A stretch of 43,973 nucleotides of DNA. It comes from Cytophagales bacterium (GTDB lineage: Bacteria > Bacteroidota > Bacteroidia > Cytophagales > Spirosomataceae). Under the pieces are notes generated by a model. The model did no database searches and was not told where the DNA came from. It saw only the letters and a program-made list of their open reading frames with translations. The DNA lies in NCBI GenBank assembly GCA_004292855.1, contig RDXN01000091.1, forward strand, positions 1 to 43,973, written 5' to 3'. Below, piece by piece: positions 7,060 through 15,611 of this stretch (its first letter is position 1; every line of letters starts with the position of its first letter). The position numbers were made by a program, and so were the translations under genes.

Positions 7060-9462
7060 TCAATTCTTCCCAGCCCCCTGTTTCGCTGGAGCTTGCCCGG
7101 CCTGTTGCTGCTGGCGTTGTTGCTGCATGGGGTTGGGTGCGCCACCGCCGGGGCGTTGCTGTTGCTGCTTAAATAATTGGAACCGCGTGGGCTTGTTGGT
7201 CGCCGGCGGGAACGCGTTATCGTCGGTGTTGATGTCGGCGATCTCGCTGTAGGGGTCGAGCGTCCACTGCTTCACCTTCTTGCTGGTGCTGATAACCTTC
7301 TTGATCTGCACGTCGTTGAACCGCCAGATTTCTGCCGGGAATCGGGCCACCGAGTCCGTGCCGTCTTCAAACTCCATGCGGATAATCACCGGCATGGGCA
7401 GACCGCCGTTGTTCTTGAGCGAGAGCGTATAGAAATTCCCTCCCGACTCGGCCATTTTGCGCTCGTCGGGCGATAGCGTGGCCAGATAATCCTGGTACTT
7501 CTTTTTGTCCTGCTCCGTTACGGCGTAGGGGTCGTAGGAGTTGTAGAAATCCTTCATGGTGCTGTCCTGAGCCACCACCGTATTGGCTTTATTGGCCGCG
7601 TCGCGTTGCCGCGAAACCGTGTTCAGGCGGGCCTGGGCAGCCGCACGAGCCTCGGCTTTGGTGACTTCGGGGTTCTGGCTGGCGGGCTGGAACCAGTCAA
7701 CGTCTACAAGCGACTGATCCACAGGCTGAACGCCGTAGAACCAACCTTTCCAGAACCAGTCCAGATCAACGCCCGAGGCATCTTCCATCGTGCGGAAGAA
7801 GTCGGCGGGGGTGGGCGATTTGAACATCCACCGGCGCGAATACTCTTTAAACGCGTAGTCGAACAACTCGCGGCCCATGATCGTCTCGCGCAGAATGTTC
7901 AGGCCGGTAGCCGGTTTGCTGTAGGCGTTGGGACCAAACGTATTCGGCGGAATATTATCCGAACTCGCCATGATCGGCACCTGCTGCGAGGGGCTGAGCT
8001 TCATGTAATCGGTGATGTACTGTGGCTCAATGCCGTGCGCCGGAAAATCGGGGTCCCACTCCAGGCAGGCTAAGCCTTCCAGAAAGCTATTCAGACCCTC
8101 ATCCATCCACGACCATTGCCGCTCGTCGGAGTTGACGATCATGGGGAAGAAGTTGTGGCCTACCTCGTGAATGACCACCAGGATCAGGAAGTTTTTGGTG
8201 CCTTCCGAATACGTGCCGTCTTCTTGCGGGCGTGCCCCGTTGAAGCTCATCATCGGGTACTCCATGCCGCCCACCGGACCGTGAACCGAGTAGGCCACCG
8301 GATACGGATAAGTGAACGTACGCTTCGAGTACGAGCGGAGCGTGTGCGCGATCAGGCGGGTCGAGTACTGCCCCCAAAGCGGATTGGCCTCTTTTGGGTA
8401 GAGCGACATGGCCCATACACGCTTGCCCTCGACATCGGGGTTCAGAGCGTCCCAGATAAACTTGCGGCTGCTGGCGAAGGCAAAGTCGCGCACGTTGCTG
8501 GCCTTGTAAATCCACGTCTTTTTGCCCGTCGGTTTGCCCTTCTCGGCGGCTTCGGCTTCGGCCTGCGTCACGATCACCACCGGGTTTTCGCCGGGTTTGT
8601 CGCCCTTGCCCTTCGCGCTGTTCCAGCGGCTGATCTGAGTTGGCGTGAGCACCTGCGGAGCATTTTGCAGTTCGCCGGTAGCCCCAACAACGTGGTCGTT
8701 GGGTACGGTGATGGCTACCTTGTAGTTACCGAAGATGAGCGTAAACTCACCCTGTCCCAGGAACTGCTTGTTCTGCCAGCCGTTGGCGTCGTCGTAGGCA
8801 CACATGCGGGGGAACCACTGGGCCATCTCGTAGACGTAGTTGCCATCTTTCGGGAAGAACTCGTAGCCGCCCCGTGCGCCGGTCTTGTTGACATCCACGA
8901 TGTTGAAATTCCAGTCGATGCCAAACACCACCGATTTGCCGGGGGCAAGGGGCGCGGGCAGGTCGATCCGCATCATGGTCTGGTTAATCGTGTGGCGTAA
9001 CGGTTTGCCAGCCGCATCGCGCACCGCCGTGATGTTGTGGCCGTAGTGTTTGGCTTTTAGGTTCGCGCTGGGGTCAAGCTGACCCGCCGACGCCCCTCGT
9101 TCGGCGTTGATGCTGTTGGTTCGGCTCATGCTCCCGATAGATTCGGGCCGGAACACGTTCTGATCGAGCTGCACCCACAGGTAGGTCAGCGCATCGGTCG
9201 AGTTGTTGAAATACGTGATGGTTTCCGTGGCCGTAATACGCTGATTCTGATCATCAAGCTCGGCCTTGATGTCGTAATCAGCGCGATTCTGGAAATAATC
9301 TTTACCCGGTGCGCCCGACGACGTTCGGAACGTGTTGGGCGTGGGGAGTTGGGGGCCAAGCTGCTCAAAGCGCGTGTTGGCACTAAACGTAGAAGGAGGG
9401 GTTTGGGCGTATGCGAACGGCCCACATACGGCTACAAGCAGTAACCAGCGTAGTTTTTTCAT
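7060..9462 (-). CDS. Secreted M1-family metallopeptidase (paralog 2)
   Basis: The chosen start (9462, MKKLRWLLLVAVCGPFAYAQ) gives a clear signal peptide and an 800-residue product. The 14 residues upstream in the longest frame look like untranslated sequence. HEVGHNFFPMIVNSDERQW and WMDEGLNSF supply the zinc ligands, and GGMEYPMMS is the GxMEN-like motif. The last 300 residues are almost identical to paralog 1, while the segment just after the zinc site differs (LEWDPDFPAHGIEP against EEWDYNYPTRRGEP), which suggests different substrate contacts. The tail is rich in Gln, Pro and Gly. Confidence 0.9.
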   Translation of the reverse strand: MKKLRWLLLVAVCGPFAYAQTPPSTFSANTRFEQLGPQLPTPNTFRTSSGAPGKDYFQNRADYDIKAELDDQNQRITATETITYFNNSTDALTYLWVQLDQNVFRPESIGSMSRTNSINAERGASAGQLDPSANLKAKHYGHNITAVRDAAGKPLRHTINQTMMRIDLPAPLAPGKSVVFGIDWNFNIVDVNKTGARGGYEFFPKDGNYVYEMAQWFPRMCAYDDANGWQNKQFLGQGEFTLIFGNYKVAITVPNDHVVGATGELQNAPQVLTPTQISRWNSAKGKGDKPGENPVVIVTQAEAEAAEKGKPTGKKTWIYKASNVRDFAFASSRKFIWDALNPDVEGKRVWAMSLYPKEANPLWGQYSTRLIAHTLRSYSKRTFTYPYPVAYSVHGPVGGMEYPMMSFNGARPQEDGTYSEGTKNFLILVVIHEVGHNFFPMIVNSDERQWSWMDEGLNSFLEGLACLEWDPDFPAHGIEPQYITDYMKLSPSQQVPIMASSDNIPPNTFGPNAYSKPATGLNILRETIMGRELFDYAFKEYSRRWMFKSPTPADFFRTMEDASGVDLDWFWKGWFYGVQPVDQSLVDVDWFQPASQNPEVTKAEARAAAQARLNTVSRQRDAANKANTVVAQDSTMKDFYNSYDPYAVTEQDKKKYQDYLATLSPDERKMAESGGNFYTLSLKNNGGLPMPVIIRMEFEDGTDSVARFPAEIWRFNDVQIKKVISTSKKVKQWTLDPYSEIADINTDDNAFPPATNKPTRFQLFKQQQQRPGGGAPNPMQQQRQQQQAGQAPAKQGAGKN

Positions 9463-9663
9463 GTAAATGCGACTTGTGACGAAGAATCTTTGGTAAAAAT
9501 ACAATTTGGGGCGCAGGATTACTCAATTGACTTATCAGATTATTAAAAGAAGATAAATACCCGGACAGCTAACATCCGCAATTGACCTATTTTCCGTTAA
9601 TTTTGTAAGATTAATTGTTGCCGAACACACGTAGTTGACCATAGCATTAACGCACAAAACCAC

Positions 9664-11019
9664 ATGAAAAAACCGCTTCTTTATAGCTGGCTCCTGGCAC
9701 TTGTTCTGCTTGCCGCTGCTGGTTGCCAGAAGTCGGCCACCCCCGCCGAATACAACGCCAAAGCCGCCGATCCAACCCGGTACGATGCCGTGCTGAACAA
9801 GCTGACGCAGGTGGTGATCCACGATATATTTTCGCCCCCCGTGGCCAGCCGCATCTACGGTTACTCGAATCTGGCGGGCTACGAAGCCCTGGTGCCGTTC
9901 GATGCCAACTACGAGTCGCTGGCGGGTAAGATGAAACGCTTCTCGGCAAGCCCCAAGCCCGAAGCGGGCAAAGACTATTGCTTCCCGCTGGCCTCGGCCC
10001 GGGCGTTTCTGACGGTGGCCCGTGCCCTGACGTTCTCCGCCGACTTCTACGACGAGTTTGAGCCGACGTTCTACGAGCAATACAAAACCGATGGCGTTCC
10101 CGACGAGGTCTACGACCGTTCGATGGCCTATGGCGAAGCCGTTGCCAAACATATTCTGGACTATGCTGCTAAAGACTCGTACAAGCAAACGCGGGGTTTT
10201 AAGCACACCGTAACCAACGAGGAAGGAACCTGGGTACCCACGCCCCCGGCCTACATGGATGCCGCCGAACCCCAGTGGAACAAGATTCGCTGCTGGGTGA
10301 TGGACACCTGCAATCAGTTTCAGCCCCCCCGCCCCCACCCTTTTTCGCTCACGAAAGGAAGTCCGTACGAAAAGGAGTTGATGGAGGCTTATCAGATCGG
10401 CAAGACGCTTACGAAAGAGCAACAGGACATTGCTTATTTCTGGGACGACAACGCGTTTGTGATGAATGTGGCCGGTCACGTGTCGTACGCGTCGAAGAAG
10501 ATGACCCCCGGCGGGCATTGGCTGGCCATTACACAGACCGTGGCCCGGCAACGCAAACTGAACCTGATGCAAACAGTTGAGGCTTACGCGCTTACTTCGT
10601 TTGCGCTGGCCGACGGTTTCGTGGCCTGTTGGGACGAGAAATACCGCACGAAAACGGTGCGCCCCGAAACGGTGATCAACAAATCGTTCGATCCCAAGTG
10701 GACGCCCTTCCTGCAAACGCCCCCCTTCCCCGAATACCCCAGCGGACACAGCACGATCTCGGCAGCGGCAGCTACGGTGCTGACCAACCTCATGGGCGAC
10801 AATATTGCCTTCACCGACTCGACCGAGTTCAAATACGGGCACGGCGTTCGGTCGTTCAAATCGTTTAATGATGCTGCTCAACAGGCGTCCATCAGCCGAC
10901 TTTACGGGGGCATCCACTACCGGGCCGCCCTGGATAATGGTGCGGCTATGGGCAAGCAAGTCGGCGAATGGGTGCTGCAAAAGGCCAAAACCCGCAAAGG
11001 TTCTGTTGCACAACGGTAA
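9664..11019 (+). CDS. Vanadium-dependent haloperoxidase/PAP2-like lipoprotein
   Basis: A 451-residue protein of the PAP2/haloperoxidase superfamily. A lipoprotein signal ends in LAAAGC, so it is probably anchored in an envelope membrane. The vanadate/phosphate pocket is visible as K-x-RPET near residue 330, EYPSGHST near 357, and SRLYGGIHYRAALDNG (R-x5-H-x3-D spacing) near 415. Members act as vanadium haloperoxidases or acid-phosphatase-like enzymes, and which applies cannot be read from the motifs. The long antisense frame over the same DNA is a shadow. A TAATTTTG -7-like box lies about 60 nt upstream. Confidence 0.88.
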   Translation: MKKPLLYSWLLALVLLAAAGCQKSATPAEYNAKAADPTRYDAVLNKLTQVVIHDIFSPPVASRIYGYSNLAGYEALVPFDANYESLAGKMKRFSASPKPEAGKDYCFPLASARAFLTVARALTFSADFYDEFEPTFYEQYKTDGVPDEVYDRSMAYGEAVAKHILDYAAKDSYKQTRGFKHTVTNEEGTWVPTPPAYMDAAEPQWNKIRCWVMDTCNQFQPPRPHPFSLTKGSPYEKELMEAYQIGKTLTKEQQDIAYFWDDNAFVMNVAGHVSYASKKMTPGGHWLAITQTVARQRKLNLMQTVEAYALTSFALADGFVACWDEKYRTKTVRPETVINKSFDPKWTPFLQTPPFPEYPSGHSTISAAAATVLTNLMGDNIAFTDSTEFKYGHGVRSFKSFNDAAQQASISRLYGGIHYRAALDNGAAMGKQVGEWVLQKAKTRKGSVAQR

Positions 11020-11027
11020 AATCCCTT

Positions 11028-11570
11028 TTACCCGTGGGCCTCGTTGTTCGGGCCGGAAAACATTCCTTGATTATCCCGTACCCGTTGCCATACGCTCCAA
11101 TCGTTGTTTGAAAGGTAAGTTTTCAGATAATTGTCGACGCGCTCATTGCCCAGTAGGTTCTGGTGGTCTTTCGTTTGACGACGATACAGCTTAATCGCGA
11201 TAATAATACGCCCTATAACTGCCAAGGTGTTGTTGGTATTCATGTAGTTCAGTCGGTAAACGAAGTTGGAGCTCGAAGCCGGTTCGGGTTGCTACAGAAA
11301 CAGTCCGTTCGGGTCGTTCCAGGGGTTATTCAGAACCCGATGCAGCGTTTTAGTGGGCAGCCCTTCTGCGTAAGCCAGGCTCAGCAGCCAGCCAAGTCCC
11401 TGCCGGTTTAGGGATTGGATCCGGTCTGGGTGTAGCCAGGCTTTACTCAGAGTACTGATTAAAATTAGTTCCGATTGGGGAGTAGGCAGATTGGCTAGCA
11501 AGATTAGTCCCCATACCCTTGGTGCATAGCGTTTATAAAAGCCAGCAAAAGCTCGCTGTTGCCGCTTCAT
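11028..11570 (-). pseudogene. Sigma-70 region 2-like protein gene interrupted by an in-frame TAG
   Basis: Two frames of the same phase (11570-11292 and 11291-11028) are separated only by TAG at 11292-11294. The upstream part, from MKRQQRAFAGFYKRYAPRVW, resembles sigma-70 region 2 (F-x-x-FY-x-x-YAPRVWGL, then a STLSKAW segment). The downstream part continues without a shift (QPEPASSSNFVYRLNY...) and ends WQRVRDNQGMFSGPNN. Together about 180 residues would be encoded. A start further upstream (11597 or 11678) is possible. The most economical reading is a recent nonsense mutation. A sequencing error or amber read-through remains possible. The sigma assignment is weak. Confidence 0.5.
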
Positions 11571-11729
11571 GGGCGATACTGCTAACGAAAAGTCCATACC
11601 TGTTGATGATATAGGACAAAATTCGTTGGATTGGGCGACCCGGCCTATGACCAACCAGGTTGTGCGAAACGTATTCATCAGCCTGAACTATGACGCTTAT
11701 CAGGCAATAGGCTGACACTGGTCAGGTAT

Positions 11730-12806
11730 TCAACGTTTCAGAAGCGTGAGTTTGTTGATGTCGAGCAGGATGATCTGGCTGGCATTGATCTCGATTAGCC
11801 CTTCGGCCCGTAAATCACTCAGCACCCGAATAACCGTTTCGGTGGAGGCCCCCACCAGGTGCGACCAGTTTTCGCGCGACAGGTTCATGGCCAACGATAT
11901 GTTTGGATCGTGCCCGCCCGACTGCGGGTAAAATTTACGTTGCACCATCAGTAGAGCCTCGGCTACCCGTTTGCGAACCGACTGATACGCCAGCTTGAGC
12001 AACCGCTCCTGTAGTTGGGCCAAATCGCCAGCCAACAAACGACCAAATTGCCGGGCCACGCTCGAATGGTGGTCGAGCAGGCTTATAAAATCTTCTTTCG
12101 GAATGGTGCATACCCGCGAATCATCCAGCAATTCGGCGGTTTCGGCGTAGGGTGTCTCCTGCACCAGAGCCATGTAACCCACAAAGTCGCCAGACCCAAA
12201 CAGACTCGTGATGTACTCATTGCCGACGGCATCGGCCCGGAGGAGTTTGATTTTCCCCCGATCAACAAAATACAGAGCGGTGGGCCAGCTACCCGCCGTA
12301 AACAAGCGATGTTTCCGGTTGTAGGGCATCGTTGGGTAATAGTCGCACAACGAACGGCGGGCATCCGGCTCGCCCAATATGGCCCGCGCTAACTGGGTCA
12401 GGGCGGTAGAGGTTGTAGCTAATTCGGTGGGGATATCAGCTCCTTTTTTGAGCCGTAGCTCCACCGCATTCAGCAGCGTCAGATCATCGAATGGCTTGGT
12501 AATGTAATCGTCGGCACCGAGATTCATACCCACCCGAAAATCGGTCATTTCTGCTTTTGCCGTTAGAAACACAAACGGAACATCGGCCAAAACAGGGTCT
12601 TTGCGCACGATGTGCAGTACGCCAAACCCGTCGAGTTCGGGCATCCTGATATCGCACAGAATCAGGTCCGGGGGGGTCTGTCGGGCCAGTTCGATGCCTT
12701 CTTTACCGTTCGTTGCCTGGAGTACGCAGTAAGGTGCCAACTGGAGAATCTCGGCGATGTTCTCCCGCATGGCCGGGGTGTCTTCAATCACGAGAATCGT
12801 TTTCAT
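11730..12806 (-). CDS. Response regulator fused to a Crp/Fnr-type regulator (REC-cNMP-HTH)
   Basis: A 358-residue protein with three domains. An N-terminal receiver has acidic pocket ED (8-9), phospho-acceptor Asp52 in LILCDIRMPELDG and Lys in YITKPF. A cyclic-nucleotide-binding fold (about 150-270) contains LYFVDRGKIKLLRADAVGNE. A Crp-type winged helix at the C-terminus has NLSRENWSHLVGASTETVIR. It overlaps the upstream kinase gene by ATGA, so the two are translationally coupled and almost certainly form a two-component pair. It probably controls transcription in response to the kinase plus a second input through the Crp-like fold. The ligand is unknown. Confidence 0.93.
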   Translation of the reverse strand: MKTILVIEDTPAMRENIAEILQLAPYCVLQATNGKEGIELARQTPPDLILCDIRMPELDGFGVLHIVRKDPVLADVPFVFLTAKAEMTDFRVGMNLGADDYITKPFDDLTLLNAVELRLKKGADIPTELATTSTALTQLARAILGEPDARRSLCDYYPTMPYNRKHRLFTAGSWPTALYFVDRGKIKLLRADAVGNEYITSLFGSGDFVGYMALVQETPYAETAELLDDSRVCTIPKEDFISLLDHHSSVARQFGRLLAGDLAQLQERLLKLAYQSVRKRVAEALLMVQRKFYPQSGGHDPNISLAMNLSRENWSHLVGASTETVIRVLSDLRAEGLIEINASQIILLDINKLTLLKR

Positions 12807-14371
12807 GTTGGAAATGGCGTTAACGGGAGCTGAACCGTGAAGATCGTACCCGAATCGAGCTGACTGGTAAAGGTAACTGTTCCACCCAGCAGATCGACAT
12901 AGCGTTTCACCATGTATAAACCCAACCCTGTGCCTTCGACGTGACCGACGTTGCTGGCCCGAAAGAAATTAACAAACAGCTTGTCTTTGTCGGCGTCAGG
13001 AATGCCGATGCCCTCGTCGCGAACGGTTAGCCAGAGTTGATCGCCTGCTACACGGGTGGTCAACTCGATTTCTTTGTGTTGAGCCGAGTACTTACTGGCA
13101 TTGACCAACAGGTTGACCAGGATGTTTTTGAGCATTTGCCCATCGAACATGACCATCGGTTCGCCCGACTGATGTGTGTAAAGGACTTGCTGCCCCGGTT
13201 TGATTACCTCCCTGATGTCGCGGATCACCTCCTCGCAGAACGTAGTAATCTGTAGGGGCTGCGGGTTGCCATGCAGGGTGGATTTTTCCATTTGGCTCAG
13301 CGACAGAAAATCATTGAGCAGGCCTGTCAGACCATGCACCGCCGATTTGATGCGCTGCACATGCCGCTCCCGCTTGTCGCCCTCGTTGGGGCCATTGTAC
13401 CGACCAATCAGCGCGACCGACGACAGAATAGTGCCCATCGGGGTGCGGAACTCGTGGGAGGCCAGCGTAACGAAATTCGACTTTAACTCGTTTAGCTCCC
13501 GCTCCCGACTCAGGAGTTGCTCCGTTTTCTGGCGAATCAGTACCTGTTCCGTTACGTCGGTGCCGACCACCACAATGCCGGTAATGGGGCCGTTGAGTCG
13601 GTCGCGCAACGGTTCGTAAACGAAGTTGACGTAGACGGTTTGGGCCTGCCCATCGCGCAGAAAAAGCACAGGCAACTCGTTGCCCACGAAGGGATCGCCC
13701 GTTTGCATCACACTGGTCAATAACTCTTCAAAACCCTGCCCAACCGATTCCGTCAGGACCTCGAAGATCGGATTGCCGAGGAGTTGTTTTTCGGTGCGAT
13801 TCCAGACCGTACAGATGGCCGGATTGGCCAGTTCGACCACAAACGCGGGGCCACGCAGAATGGCAATGGCCACCGGAGCCTGCTGAAACAGGCTTCGCAG
13901 GTTTGCCTCGCTGGCTTCGATCTGTTGGCGGGCTTCCCTGGCCTTCGTTACATCGGTAGCAACGACCATAACTCGCTCTATAATTCCCTCCCCGTTCCGC
14001 AGGGCATCATAGACGAAATCGAAATAAACCGTCTCCAACTGTCCATTGCGCTTCAGGGTAACGGGCAGTTCGTTGCCTTCATACGGAATACCTGTTTCGT
14101 AAACGCCCTGTAGTAGTTCTTCAAATCCTTGTCCGGTCGCTTCGGGTAGGGCTGCGAATATGGGTTTCCCGATCACCTGCTCATGCGTGCGTCCCCAAAG
14201 CTGGCAAACGGTTGGGTTAGCCAATTCGACCACGAACGTGGGACCCCGAAAAATACCCACACCGAGGGGCGTTTGCTGGATTATAGCGTTCAACACCTGC
14301 TCGTCGGTCTCAACGCCCATATCATCACCCCCGGTCAAAAATGCGGGTCTATCTGCTTCATCTGCCCCCAT
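12803..14371 (-). CDS. Cytoplasmic double-PAS sensor histidine kinase
   Basis: A 522-residue kinase with no transmembrane segment. Two PAS domains (about 25-145 and 155-280) are internal duplicates, sharing RGP-FVVELANP and GQGFEELL. They are followed by a HisKA helix with His306 in LASHEFRTPMG and a HATPase with N box ILVNLLVNASKYS, G1 DEGIGIPDAD and G2 GTGLGLYMVKRY. The arrangement suggests sensing of an intracellular or redox-type signal. It is co-transcribed with the REC-cNMP-HTH regulator (4-bp overlap). The start at 14371 is the longest, and Met18 (MGVETDEQ) is an alternative. Confidence 0.93.
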   Translation of the reverse strand: MGADEADRPAFLTGGDDMGVETDEQVLNAIIQQTPLGVGIFRGPTFVVELANPTVCQLWGRTHEQVIGKPIFAALPEATGQGFEELLQGVYETGIPYEGNELPVTLKRNGQLETVYFDFVYDALRNGEGIIERVMVVATDVTKAREARQQIEASEANLRSLFQQAPVAIAILRGPAFVVELANPAICTVWNRTEKQLLGNPIFEVLTESVGQGFEELLTSVMQTGDPFVGNELPVLFLRDGQAQTVYVNFVYEPLRDRLNGPITGIVVVGTDVTEQVLIRQKTEQLLSRERELNELKSNFVTLASHEFRTPMGTILSSVALIGRYNGPNEGDKRERHVQRIKSAVHGLTGLLNDFLSLSQMEKSTLHGNPQPLQITTFCEEVIRDIREVIKPGQQVLYTHQSGEPMVMFDGQMLKNILVNLLVNASKYSAQHKEIELTTRVAGDQLWLTVRDEGIGIPDADKDKLFVNFFRASNVGHVEGTGLGLYMVKRYVDLLGGTVTFTSQLDSGTIFTVQLPLTPFPT

Positions 14372-14412
14372 AGTGCGCTGGTACGCTATTGCTTATTCGG
14401 ATTATTCATAAA

Positions 14413-14469
14413 CATACACAACTGCGCCGTTCCATTCTCTGTAATTGATGGAATGGTACGGTTATGTAT
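14413..14469. other. Imperfect hairpin upstream of the double-PAS kinase gene
   Basis: CATACA (14413-14418) pairs with TGTATG (14464-14469), and CCGTTCCATTC pairs imperfectly with GGAATGGTACGG inside. It lies between the stop of the receiver gene and the start of the kinase gene, so it may act as a terminator for the first or a leader for the second. Confidence 0.4.
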
Positions 14470-14490
14470 GGAGAGTAAAAGCACGACCAA

Positions 14491-14931
14491 CTACCAGGGC
14501 TGAACAAAAGGACTTGTTGAACCAGAACAAAAGTGGCAGACGGAGTGGGCCACCTGATCCATTTTTTCGTACGTGTCTGGTTTTTTTACAAACCCACTGG
14601 CACCCCGTTGGTAGGCCTTATTGAGTTGATCTGGCTCATCGGATGTCGATACAATCACGGTCGGAATGTGTCGCAACAGGGGGTTTGCTTTCAGGGCTGT
14701 CAGGGTCTCGAAGCCGTTCATTTTGGGCATATTGATATCGAGCAGTATTAAATTTACCGGTTGGCACACTAACTCTCTACTCCGGGTTTCCAGCATTGTC
14801 AGCAATTCGGTACCGTCCTCGGCTTCAACGAGCGTGAGGGATTGACAGATTTTCTGGAGCGATTGCCGCATAAAATATCGGTCATCGGCATCATCGTCGG
14901 CCATGTAAATGATCATTTTAGAGGAGTTCAT
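14491..14931 (-). CDS. Single-domain response regulator (CheY/Rcp-like)
   Basis: A 146-residue receiver with acidic residues ADDDADD, phospho-acceptor Asp in LILLDINMPKMNG, Thr/Ser in VIVSTSDEP and Lys in GFVKKPD. The short C-terminal extension ends CSGSTSPFVQPW. It has no output domain, so it likely acts by protein contact or as a phosphate relay. It is encoded just upstream of the kinase and Crp-type regulator on the same strand but separated by 119 nt and a hairpin. It probably belongs to the same signalling system. Confidence 0.9.
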   Translation of the reverse strand: MNSSKMIIYMADDDADDRYFMRQSLQKICQSLTLVEAEDGTELLTMLETRSRELVCQPVNLILLDINMPKMNGFETLTALKANPLLRHIPTVIVSTSDEPDQLNKAYQRGASGFVKKPDTYEKMDQVAHSVCHFCSGSTSPFVQPW

Positions 14932-15157
14932 CAGATTGGTACGGGTTACTGGGCGTTAACGGGTAACAAATGTGAGCAGTAATACGGGGGTCGCCTATGA
15001 CGGTCATCAGGCAGGGGTATGATCGTTTGCGGATTGGCCGGGGAGATTGTCGATGCGTCAGGGGCAAAATGAGATCCCTACTCGTCATGTACGTGCGTGA
15101 CGACTGTCATAGTTATTGCAGGCCATAAATTGTACTTTTGTCTATATAGCAAGAACC

Positions 15158-15484
15158 ATGACCCATACACAAACCGTATTTGGCTTTTTCGATAATGCTG
15201 CCGAAGCCCAACAGGCCGTTCAGCATCTGCTGGGCGGGGGAGTTACCCGTACAATAATTGAGTTGCTGACTCTCTCCGACCTGCCCAAATCGCATAGTGA
15301 GTTGGCGATTAAACCGAACACGGGCAACGGACGCTTTCTGGATGCCCTCTTCGACACCCCTGCCGGGGATTCCGGGCGGGGCGTTGTTGCTATATCCGTG
15401 CGGTCGCAGTCGGATGAGGAAGCCAGTCAGGTTATCAACCTGCTCTACGAAGCGGGCGCAGAGAGCGTTTGTACGGAAGAATAG
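15158..15484 (+). CDS. Small general-stress-type protein
   Basis: The chosen ATG (15158) gives 108 residues, starting MTHTQTVFGFFDNAAEAQQA. The pattern of an N-terminal beta strand followed by an AEAQQAVQHL helix, and a later GVVAISVRS strand, resembles the ferredoxin-like fold of general stress protein 17M/YflT-type proteins. The longer frame to 15116 starts inside a probable promoter: TACTTTTG at 15133-15140 fits TAnnTTTG. Function is unknown. Small proteins of this type are often induced by stress. Confidence 0.7.
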   Translation: MTHTQTVFGFFDNAAEAQQAVQHLLGGGVTRTIIELLTLSDLPKSHSELAIKPNTGNGRFLDALFDTPAGDSGRGVVAISVRSQSDEEASQVINLLYEAGAESVCTEE

Positions 15485-15611
15485 GGTGAAACCAGGCAAG
15501 AATACCCTCATTTGGTCGTATGCAACCCAACCAGGCTTCATTTTTGCGAACTTTATCATTAGTTTAGCTCTCTGTACAAAATCCAACCTATACAATTTCC
15601 GCTAATCCTAT

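Noticed and set aside
9535-11013. A 492-codon open frame on the - strand opposite the haloperoxidase-like gene
   Set aside because: It lacks domain motifs and a signal or start context, while the + strand frame shows a lipoprotein signal and the PAP2 motifs. High GC content creates long antisense frames here.
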